Shown here one piece after another: positions 6,215 to 12,228 of a stretch of 12,228 bases of DNA. The stretch spans positions 21,691 through 33,918 of the forward strand of contig DHFO01000059.1 of assembly GCA_002402295.1 (NCBI GenBank), in the 5' to 3' direction. Within the stretch, counting starts at the first letter, position 1, and the number at the start of each line of letters is the position of its first letter. Made by a program: the position numbers and the translations under genes. Origin of the DNA: Caldiserica bacterium UBA4822. Its GTDB lineage: Bacteria; Caldisericota; Caldisericia; Cryosericales; Cryosericaceae. Under the pieces are notes generated by a model that was not told the DNA's origin, made no database searches, and saw only the letters and a program-made list of their open reading frames with translations.

Positions 6215-7756
6215 CTATTCCCACTCTATCGTTGCTGGTGGCTTTGACGTAATGTCATAGACAACGCGATTGACTTCGGGGACTTCGCTCACGATGACTT
6301 GCGAGAGCTCCTGCAGAACCTCGGAGGGCAATCGCACCCAGTCTGCTGTCATCCCGTCGGTGCTGTCGACCACACGGACGGCAATGGTGCGACCGTATGT
6401 GCGTGTGTCTCCTTGGATGCCTACGCTGTGAACGTCGGGCAGGACAGCAAATGACTGCCAGACCTTGTTGTACCAGCCAAAGCGGCGCATGACCCGTTCA
6501 ACCACGGCATCTGCACGACGGACGATGTCCACGTTCTCGCGCGTAACCTCGCCAATGACCCGTACGGCGAGCCCTGGACCTGGGAATGGCTGCCTCGACA
6601 CTAACTCCTCGGGAAGCCCCAGTACTCTGCCCAGTGCGCGAACTTCGTCCTTGAACAGCAGGCGGAGAGGTTCAATCAGGACAAACGAGAGGTCCGGAGG
6701 AAGACCCCCGACGTTGTGGTGGCTCTTGATAGTATGAGCGACCGGGCCGCCAGACTCGATGACGTCCGGGTAGAGTGTTCCCTGCACAAGGAACTGTGCA
6801 TCCTGGGTAGCGCGTGCCTGTTCTGCAAAGCACGCAATGAACGTCGAGCCGATCGCCTTTCGCTTTTGTTCCGGGTCAGTGACACCCTTGAGTGCCGCAA
6901 AAAACCGGTCTGCGGCATCCACGCGTGCCAGCGGGGCACCAAAGTGACCACGGAAGGTTGCTTCGACCTGGTCGCCTTCACCAGCACGAAGCAGGCCAGT
7001 ATCGACAAAAACACATGACAGCTGCTGTCCAATCGCACGATAGGTAAGGGTTGCGGCCACTGAACTATCGACGCCCCCTGAAAGTGCACACAAGGCGCGC
7101 TTGTCGCCAACGCGACTACGTATATCCTGGACTGCTCCGTTCACAAGGTTCTCCATGGTCCAATCGCCGAAGCAGCCCGCAATGTCGAAGAGGAATCTGT
7201 TCAGGATCTGCGTTCCGGCGGTCGTCTGGGCTACTTCAGGATGAAACTGCAGTGCGTACAGATGGCGGGCGGAGTGCTCCATGGCCGCCACCGGGCAGAC
7301 AGATGTCGCAGCTGTAGCCTCGAAGCCTGGCGGGACGTCATGAATGCGGTCCATGTGGCTCATCCAGGTGGAAATCTCTGAGGGAAGGCCGCGAAACAGC
7401 CTCGAAGATTCAGACAGCGACACCGCCGTCTGTCCATACTCGCCGGAAGGGGCATGTTCCACAGTCCCGCCCAGTACCGTCGCCATCAGCTGAGCGCCGT
7501 AGCAGATGCCCAGAATAGGAATCCCTAGCTCGAAGATCGCCGGGTCGCAGGTCGGAGCGGCATCTGCATAGACACTCGCAGGTCCACCCGAAAGTATGAG
7601 TGCCTTAGGGGCGCGTTCTGCCAGCCGTGCGGCCTTGGTGTCGCAGGATACGATTTCACAGAATACATGCAGGTCACGCACGCGGCGCGCGATCAGCTGA
7701 GTGTACTGTCCTCCGAAGTCAAGGATGAAAATGAGTTCTTGGCGTTCTGTACTCAT
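6215..7756 (-). CDS. guaA: GMP synthase (glutamine-hydrolysing)
   Basis: GuaA makes GMP from XMP, ATP and glutamine in the cytoplasm, the last step of guanine nucleotide synthesis. At 513 residues it is close to the usual length (about 510-525). The N-terminal class I glutaminase domain (about 8-195) has the nucleophile C85 in GICYGAQ and the partners H172 and E174 in QFHPEV. The synthetase domain has the ATP-pyrophosphatase loop SGGVDSS (226-232), QGTLYPDVIES (326-336) and KSHHNVGGLP (344-353). The C-terminal dimerisation domain begins with PFPGPGLAVRVIGE and ends PATIEWE, the usual family ending. The more common GICYGMQ reads GICYGAQ here, a mild change that leaves the catalytic residue intact. 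The ATG at 7756 overlaps the guaB stop by 4 bases (ATGA), so translation is probably coupled to guaB. Confidence 0.98.
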   Translation of the reverse strand: MSTERQELIFILDFGGQYTQLIARRVRDLHVFCEIVSCDTKAARLAERAPKALILSGGPASVYADAAPTCDPAIFELGIPILGICYGAQLMATVLGGTVEHAPSGEYGQTAVSLSESSRLFRGLPSEISTWMSHMDRIHDVPPGFEATAATSVCPVAAMEHSARHLYALQFHPEVAQTTAGTQILNRFLFDIAGCFGDWTMENLVNGAVQDIRSRVGDKRALCALSGGVDSSVAATLTYRAIGQQLSCVFVDTGLLRAGEGDQVEATFRGHFGAPLARVDAADRFFAALKGVTDPEQKRKAIGSTFIACFAEQARATQDAQFLVQGTLYPDVIESGGPVAHTIKSHHNVGGLPPDLSFVLIEPLRLLFKDEVRALGRVLGLPEELVSRQPFPGPGLAVRVIGEVTRENVDIVRRADAVVERVMRRFGWYNKVWQSFAVLPDVHSVGIQGDTRTYGRTIAVRVVDSTDGMTADWVRLPSEVLQELSQVIVSEVPEVNRVVYDITSKPPATIEWE

Positions 7757-9207
7757 CGCATAGGGTCATAGTTGGGACTGTCATCAGTCATGTCGATATC
7801 ATGTGCGTGAGACTCGCGCAGTCCGGCACCGGTGATGCGCACGAAGCGTGACTCATTTCGCAGCACCTCGATAGTTGGGGCTCCACAGTATCCCATGCCG
7901 GCTCGAAGACCACCGAGAAGCTGAAAGAGAACATCGTGAACAGACCCCCGAATGGGGACGCGCCCTTCGACACCTTCAGGGACCAGCTTGGAATGCCCGC
8001 TCTGAAAGTACCGGTCACTGCTGCCACTGCGCATCGCATCCACCGATCCCATGCCACGGTAGGACTTATAGTTGGTACCATGTTCAGTGACTGGCTCGCC
8101 AGGACTCTCGGTAGTTGCTGCAAGCAGTTTCCCGAGCATGACCGTGCTGCCCCCTGCGGCAAGAGCCTTGGTAACATCGCCTGAATACCGAATGCCTCCG
8201 TCCGCAACTATCGGGACATCATGCTTTGCTGCTTCCTCTGCACAATCATAGATAGCGGTAATCTGCGGCATGCCTACGCCCGCTACAATGCGCGTCGTGC
8301 ATATCGAACCAGGTCCGATGCCCACCTTTATGGCGTCTGCCCCGGCAATGACGAGGTCACGGACTGCTTCAGGAGTGGCGACATTGCCTACGACGACCGG
8401 TACAGAAGGAAATGACTGCTTGAGGAGAGCTACGGCTCTGACAACTCCCAGCGAGTGACCATGTGCACTGTCAAGAACGAGCACATCAGCGCCCGCGTCT
8501 ATCAAGGAGCGGGTGCGGGCCATGAGGTCCGGCGCCACACCGACCGCAGCTCCTACCATCAGACACCCTCGTGCATCTGTAACTGACTCAGGGTAGGCCA
8601 GCGTCCGCGCGACGTCGGCCACGTCGGCAAATCCCCCCGGGCCGCCATCGGGGCCAACGAGGGCCAGCTCATGTATGTCCCACGGCGCAAGGTACTGAGC
8701 GAGCCCGTCCGCGTCCAGATTAAGCGGAAGGGGAATCCTTCCGGCTGGATGCGCGATCTGTCCAAGTGGCAGGGAGGGTTCCTCAAAGGCAACATCTGAA
8801 GGAGTGACAAAACCGACAAGATGGCTACCGTCCAGGAGAGGAACCGCGAACACGCCTAGACGGTCAAGCAGCTCGCGCGACTCAACGACTGTCTGGTGAA
8901 GGTCGAGATGTGCCACGGAATTCAAAGGTCGTAGGGTAATTCGCTTTACTGCGGCTATCTCGGCCGCCTGCCGCTCGACGGTCATGTTCTTGTGGACAAA
9001 CCCGAGTCCGCCCTCGAGTGCCATCGCCGCAGCCATAGAGCGTTCGGTAACCGTGTCCATCGCTGCACTGACAACGGGGATGTTCAGATGCAGGGTGCGA
9101 GTGAGCTGAGTACCGATGTCAACGCTGGCTGGGAGGACGTCCGACTTGCCAGGAATCAACAGGACGTCGTCGAATGTCAGTCCCTCACGGGCGAACTTGT
9201 CATTCAT
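7753..9207 (-). CDS. guaB: IMP dehydrogenase
   Basis: GuaB oxidises IMP to XMP with NAD+, the committed step to guanine nucleotides. The start is the ATG at 9207 (MNDKFAREGLTFDDVLL), with GGAGG 4 bases upstream, giving 484 residues against about 488 in E. coli. A GTG at 9234 in the same frame would add nine residues and is less likely. The barrel begins with GLTFDDVLLIPG. Two CBS domains, rather divergent, sit at about 95-205. The catalytic loop GIGPGSICTTR carries C303. NYKSYRGMGSVDAM and SSDRYFQSGH follow, with the flap Arg-Tyr pair at R399-Y400, then KLVPEGVEGRVP. The gene is the promoter-proximal member of a guaB-guaA pair, and its stop is inside the guaA start. No lesions were seen. Confidence 0.98.
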   Translation of the reverse strand: MNDKFAREGLTFDDVLLIPGKSDVLPASVDIGTQLTRTLHLNIPVVSAAMDTVTERSMAAAMALEGGLGFVHKNMTVERQAAEIAAVKRITLRPLNSVAHLDLHQTVVESRELLDRLGVFAVPLLDGSHLVGFVTPSDVAFEEPSLPLGQIAHPAGRIPLPLNLDADGLAQYLAPWDIHELALVGPDGGPGGFADVADVARTLAYPESVTDARGCLMVGAAVGVAPDLMARTRSLIDAGADVLVLDSAHGHSLGVVRAVALLKQSFPSVPVVVGNVATPEAVRDLVIAGADAIKVGIGPGSICTTRIVAGVGMPQITAIYDCAEEAAKHDVPIVADGGIRYSGDVTKALAAGGSTVMLGKLLAATTESPGEPVTEHGTNYKSYRGMGSVDAMRSGSSDRYFQSGHSKLVPEGVEGRVPIRGSVHDVLFQLLGGLRAGMGYCGAPTIEVLRNESRFVRITGAGLRESHAHDIDMTDDSPNYDPMR

Positions 9208-9277
9208 ACTTCCTCCAGTGCCGACCAGATTCACAGTTGCCAGCAGCTAAGTCCGTGCTGTTTCCTGTTTGGGTGAC

Positions 9278-9306
9278 ATGCTAGCGAAGGCAAAGGCCGT
9301 TGTCAA
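9278..9306 (-). promoter_or_regulatory. Sigma70-type promoter of guaBA
   Basis: On the minus strand TTGACA (9301-9306) and TAGCAT (9278-9283) are separated by exactly 17 bases. A run of seven T lies just upstream of the -35 box. Transcription would start near 9271, giving a leader of about 64 bases before the guaB ATG. That leader is too short for a purine riboswitch plus expression platform, and none is visible. Confidence 0.7.
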
Positions 9307-9390
9307 TGAAAAAAACATTCTAGTTCCCCGCGCTTGGTGGTGTGACGCATCCAGCCGCCGAGGAACCGAAGAGTTGCGAAGGATTCCGCA

Positions 9391-9831
9391 TCATTGGCCT
9401 GGGAGAATGTTCTGAAACCACCGCCCCAGAGCCTTGAAATCAACAGGGGGAAGCAGGCGGAGCAAGGGAATCAGAACCGGATAAACCCGGCTATTGTTGA
9501 TGATGGGCGACGAGACTTGCGATGGCAAGAGGTAGATTACTACGGCAAGGAGCAGCATCACGACGAGGATTCTGATACACGAGGAAAGAAGGATCGCCGG
9601 GACCGCAATGAGAACATAGAAGAGAAGGTAGGTGACGACGTAGTAGACAACGGTGGCAAGACCCTGGTTGGGGACCTTGATGAACGTCAGGTAGTACGGA
9701 GTGAGAGAAGCCGTAAGCAGTGCAGACAGTCCGATCGCGAGAAGCGACGTCGTTATCTTGCCATGCTTGGCGAAGAGGCTCCGAGCAATAATGATGACCG
9801 CAAACAGCACAACAATTGTGTCGAACAGCAT
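9391..9831 (-). CDS. Small multi-pass membrane protein, possibly CvpA-like
   Basis: This is a 146-residue, very hydrophobic protein. Helices are expected at about 3-19, 27-48, 58-82 and 84-103, followed by a C-terminal tail containing VYPVLIPLLRLLPPVDF. The ATG at 9831 is preceded by GGAGGAG about 5 bases upstream, and there is a promoter candidate further up. Four helices and about 150 residues recall CvpA/colicin V production proteins, but I see no decisive motif, so the family call is weak. It lies on the same strand as guaBA, whose own promoter lies 84 bases beyond its stop, and runs divergently from the Yip1-like gene. A long hydrophilic frame on the opposite strand is its shadow. Confidence 0.75.
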   Translation of the reverse strand: MLFDTIVVLFAVIIIARSLFAKHGKITTSLLAIGLSALLTASLTPYYLTFIKVPNQGLATVVYYVVTYLLFYVLIAVPAILLSSCIRILVVMLLLAVVIYLLPSQVSSPIINNSRVYPVLIPLLRLLPPVDFKALGRWFQNILPGQ

Positions 9832-9837
9832 GGAACT

Positions 9838-9847
9838 CCTCCGGAGG
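9838..9847. promoter_or_regulatory. Palindrome CCTCCGGAGG covering the ribosome site of the 146-residue gene
   Basis: A perfect 10-base palindrome includes the Shine-Dalgarno of the minus-strand gene starting at 9831, with another GGAGG/CCTCC pair next to it. It could reduce ribosome access or bind a dimeric protein, or simply reflect an SD-rich leader. Confidence 0.3.
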
Positions 9848-9863
9848 ACCTCCAGTTCAAATC

Positions 9864-9891
9864 AGTATGAACTGCTCCCACAGGTGGTCAA
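9864..9891 (-). promoter_or_regulatory. Promoter candidate for the 146-residue membrane protein
   Basis: On the minus strand TTGACC (9886-9891), 16 bases, then CATACT (9864-9869): a 5/6 match and a 4/6 match to the -35 and -10 consensus. Transcription would start near 9857, about 25 bases before the ATG. Confidence 0.45.
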
Positions 9892-9921
9892 CCCTGTATG
9901 ATGATTACCCAACATGGGCCA

Positions 9922-9950
9922 TTGGCCGCGTAACGGTTCCACGGTATACT
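9922..9950 (+). promoter_or_regulatory. Promoter candidate for the Yip1-like gene and helicase
   Basis: On the plus strand TTGGCC (9922-9927), 17 bases, then TATACT (9945-9950). The -10 box is strong and the -35 box modest. Transcription would start near 9957, leaving about 63 bases before the GTG start. It is divergent from the minus-strand promoter at 9864-9891. Confidence 0.5.
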
Positions 9951-10019
9951 CTCTTCGGTACATATAGGTGGAAGCGCGGGCGTTTTCAAGTTGGGTTCGC
10001 GAGTGAAAAGGAGATAGCT

Positions 10020-10613
10020 GTGGGGTACTTCGTTGAATTGTTCGCGCTATTTGTGGGGCGCCCTGCCGAGGGGCTGCGTCGTGTGCGCGAACATCCTTCC
10101 ATGCTGGCTGCCATGATTGCTGTGCTGCTCACCGGCGTAGTCGACGCTGTGAGTTTCCGTACGGTGAATGTAACTGTTCTGACGAATGCCCTTGGGGTGA
10201 CGGCACAGCTGGCTGACGCGCTGAAAGAGCTGCAGCGGTCCCCCGCGACCTTCTGGGCCTTCCTTGCAGAACCGTTCTTCCTGGTCTTGTTTGCGGTAAC
10301 CATTATTGACGGGTTGGCGCGCGTTGCCTGGAAACGCAGTGCAGCGTCTTCCCTGTATGCCTCTCTTGGATTCGCGGGCCTTGTCGCGGCAGTACTTCGC
10401 ATGGCGGGTGTGGTCGCAGTTGGTCACGGTGGGGTCCTGGCCTTGGTGTTCTCGTACGGCGCCATGGCATATTCGCTTGTTGTTGGAGTATGGGCTGTCA
10501 AGCTGCTCTATGAGAAGAATGCCGGATTGTCGTTGTTGACTTACCTCCTTCCCTTGCTTATTGAATCGGCGGCCACCCTGGCACTCATGGCAACCGTCGA
10601 CGGAGCACTCTGA
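10020..10613 (+). CDS. Yip1-like multi-pass membrane protein (GTG start)
   Basis: The frame is open from 9816, but the protein probably starts at GTG 10020. AAGGAG lies 6 bases upstream, the predicted promoter lies between the two starts, and the extra N-terminal residues look non-coding. This gives 197 residues. The start GYFVELFALFVGRPAEGLRRVREHPS, a short amphipathic lead with RPxEG, followed by about five helices (about 27-45, 78-100, 112-134, 138-162, 170-192), resembles bacterial Yip1-domain proteins, whose function is poorly known. Its TGA overlaps the helicase ATG by one base (TGATG), so the two are co-translated. Family call moderate. Confidence 0.75.
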   Translation: MGYFVELFALFVGRPAEGLRRVREHPSMLAAMIAVLLTGVVDAVSFRTVNVTVLTNALGVTAQLADALKELQRSPATFWAFLAEPFFLVLFAVTIIDGLARVAWKRSAASSLYASLGFAGLVAAVLRMAGVVAVGHGGVLALVFSYGAMAYSLVVGVWAVKLLYEKNAGLSLLTYLLPLLIESAATLALMATVDGAL

Positions 10614-12228
10614 TGGTCATTGACTTTGAAGCTGAACTGAATCCACAGCAATTGCAGGCAGTCCAGGCCGTCAACGGACCCTGTCTGGTGCTTGCTGGAG
10701 CGGGTTCGGGGAAGACCAGGGTCATAACGTACAAGCTTGCCTACCTTATTGCTAAGCGTGGAATTGCTCCATCCAACATCATGGCAGTCACGTTCACCAA
10801 CAAGGCCGCCGGGGAAATGCGCACGCGTGCCAACGCACTGGTGGAAACGGATCTTAGTCGGAAAGGGCTCTGGATAGGTACGTTTCATTCGCTCTCAGGG
10901 CGAATTCTGCGTGAGCAGGTGGAGAAACTTGACATGGGGTACACCAGACAGTTTGTAATCATCGACGAGGACGACCGCTTGCGTCTGGTGAGGCAGATTC
11001 TCAAGGACCTCAACATGGATCCAAAGTCCTATGAGCCCCAGAAGATTGTGTACCGTATTTCAGATGCCAAGTCGAATCTCATCGGCCCGGAGGAACTGTC
11101 TGAGTATGGATATAGTTATCTGGAGAAAGCTACCGTCAGTGTGTACAAGGCGTATCAGGAGCGTCTGCAGCAGGAAAATCTGCTCGACTTTGATGACTTG
11201 ATTGCCCTTGTGGTCCGACTGTTTGACAAGCGCCCCGAGGTACAGGAATACTATGCTCGGAAGTTCGAGCACATTCTGGTCGACGAGTACCAGGATGTCA
11301 ACAAGATGCAGTACGAGCTGGTGAGACGGCTGTCACTCGTACATGGAAACATCACGGTAGTCGGCGATGACGACCAGAGCATTTATGCGTTCCGGGGCGC
11401 AAACAGTAAGCTCATCCTTCACTTTGAGCAGGACTTCCCCGGGGCAGTGGTCGTCAAGCTGGAACAGAATTATCGCTCAACGGAAGCCATTCTCGATGCA
11501 GCAAACTCGCTCGTATCGAAAAATCAGACGCGGTATGCAAAGAAGCTCTGGACCACCAATGGAACCGGCACCCCCGTACGGGTGTTCGAGGCACTGACTC
11601 CCGAGCAGGAGGCAACGTTCGTGGCTTCGAGCGTCGAATCACATATGCGTGCTGGCGAAGAACCACGTAATATGGCAGTCATTTACCGAATGAACAGCCA
11701 GTCACGTGTCCTCGAGGAAGCGCTTCTCTCTACAGGGATCCCGTATCAGATCGTGGGGGGCTTCCGGTTTTACGAGCGTCAGGAGGTCAAAGATGTCCTG
11801 GCATATCTGCGCCTCGGGTGCAACCCAATGGACAACCTTGCCTTCGAGCGGGCGATCGCTCGGCCCTCTCGGGGCCTTGGCGAGAAGCGACTAGCTGAAC
11901 TCAGGGCGCTGGCGGCAGAGTATGCAACATCACTGTTCCTCGCTCTTCCAGAGTGGGTCGAGAGGAAGAAAGATGCCAGGACATGGGACAAACTGCAGGG
12001 CTTTGTACGGTTGATTCAGGACATCAGTGGGGTTGGAAGTTCTGCGCTTAACGCCGTCGACCTGGTCTTGACATCGTCAGGACTCTTGGAGCAGCAACCT
12101 GCCGGCTTGACAGACACAAACTTCGAGCTCCAGTCCAGACGGGAGAACCTCGACGAGTTGCGCCGCACGGTAGAGGAATTCGACCGCGCCAGCGAGGACC
12201 GCTCCCTGGCAGCCTATCTTACTCAGGT
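10613..12228 (+). CDS. uvrD: UvrD/PcrA-type superfamily 1 DNA helicase, 3' end beyond the window
   Basis: The frame is open from the ATG at 10613 through the window end, giving 538 codons of a protein normally about 700-750 residues. GGAG lies 7 bases before the ATG. Motifs visible: Q motif LNPQQLQAV (9-17), Walker A AGAGSGKT (28-35), Ia TFTNKAAGEM (60-69), GTFHS (89-93), DEYQD (224-228), GDDDQSIYAFRGA (251-263) and LEQNYRS (283-289). The second helicase domain follows up to the window edge; motifs V and VI lie outside. These proteins unwind DNA 3' to 5' in excision and mismatch repair and help clear stalled complexes. UvrD, PcrA and Rep cannot be separated from this part alone. Co-translation with the Yip1-like gene appears incidental. 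Confidence 0.95.
   Translation, partial: MVIDFEAELNPQQLQAVQAVNGPCLVLAGAGSGKTRVITYKLAYLIAKRGIAPSNIMAVTFTNKAAGEMRTRANALVETDLSRKGLWIGTFHSLSGRILREQVEKLDMGYTRQFVIIDEDDRLRLVRQILKDLNMDPKSYEPQKIVYRISDAKSNLIGPEELSEYGYSYLEKATVSVYKAYQERLQQENLLDFDDLIALVVRLFDKRPEVQEYYARKFEHILVDEYQDVNKMQYELVRRLSLVHGNITVVGDDDQSIYAFRGANSKLILHFEQDFPGAVVVKLEQNYRSTEAILDAANSLVSKNQTRYAKKLWTTNGTGTPVRVFEALTPEQEATFVASSVESHMRAGEEPRNMAVIYRMNSQSRVLEEALLSTGIPYQIVGGFRFYERQEVKDVLAYLRLGCNPMDNLAFERAIARPSRGLGEKRLAELRALAAEYATSLFLALPEWVERKKDARTWDKLQGFVRLIQDISGVGSSALNAVDLVLTSSGLLEQQPAGLTDTNFELQSRRENLDELRRTVEEFDRASEDRSLAAYLTQ

Noticed and set aside
9208..9271. Purine riboswitch in the guaB leader
   Set aside because: The leader from the predicted start is only about 64 bases, with no visible three-way-junction or terminator structure.
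7753..9276. Many plus-strand open frames of 60-95 codons across guaA and guaB
   Set aside because: They are shadows of two strongly identified genes and show no family resemblance or ribosome sites.
9307..9390. Intrinsic terminator for the 146-residue gene ending in the T7 run at 9309-9315
   Set aside because: Only a 5-base GTTCC/GGAAC pairing with a loop of over 30 bases precedes the T-run. The run more likely belongs to the AT-rich region upstream of the guaB -35 box.
9394..9870. 158-codon hydrophilic open frame on the plus strand
   Set aside because: It lies antisense to the 146-residue membrane protein, is rich in charged residues as expected of an antisense shadow of hydrophobic codons, and has no ribosome site. 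The minus-strand gene has a promoter, a ribosome site and clear helices.
9816..10019. Longer 265-residue version of the Yip1-like protein
   Set aside because: The extra N-terminus (MCRTAWNSS...) covers the divergent promoter region and the ribosome site of the gene itself. GTG 10020 with AAGGAG is better supported.
10541..10888. 115-codon minus-strand frame across the Yip1-like/helicase junction
   Set aside because: It is antisense to the helicase Walker A region and to the Yip1-like C-terminus, both convincing in their own frame.

Overview
This is a bacterial chromosomal window in two parts with different character. The lineage cannot be fixed from the sequence. The right part (about 6.2-12.2 kb) carries housekeeping genes with ordinary bacterial signals: the purine genes guaB and guaA, two small membrane proteins and the start of a UvrD/PcrA helicase. 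The left part (about 1-6.1 kb) looks like an accessory region. It is visibly more AT-rich in sampled stretches and holds a group of zinc-ribbon membrane proteins, a broken gene and a decayed insertion sequence.

Left part, mostly minus strand, read from 4815 downward. A 229-residue membrane protein has a zinc ribbon at each end. It is followed 15 bases later by a 1168-residue single-pass membrane protein with a zinc-metalloprotease motif (HELFH), a TIG-like and a PKD-like domain, and a zinc ribbon that has lost one of its two cysteine pairs. After a 151-base gap comes a DUF3592-like two-helix membrane protein, interrupted by an in-frame TAG and probably lacking its proper start. It runs off the left edge of the window. 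The shared direction, tight spacing and shared zinc-ribbon/membrane theme suggest one operon of unknown function. It may sense or act on the cell envelope.

At about 4.9-6.06 kb, on the plus strand, is an IS5-family insertion sequence. Its transposase is recognisable from end to end, but the reading frame changes four times (about 5109, 5178, 5418 and 5504) through small indels, mostly in short homopolymers or repeats. The neighbouring large genes have no such lesions.

Right part: guaB and guaA (minus strand) overlap by 4 bases and are driven by a good sigma70-type promoter (TTGACA, 17 bases, TAGCAT) just upstream of guaB. They convert IMP to XMP and XMP to GMP. Further right, a divergent intergenic region has face-to-face promoters for a 146-residue membrane protein (minus) and a 197-residue Yip1-like membrane protein (plus). 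The latter starts at GTG and overlaps the helicase start by one base (TGATG). The helicase is cut by the right end of the window.

No tRNA, rRNA, CRISPR array or riboswitch was seen. No gene-free stretch exceeds 300 bases; the longest is 5949-6214.
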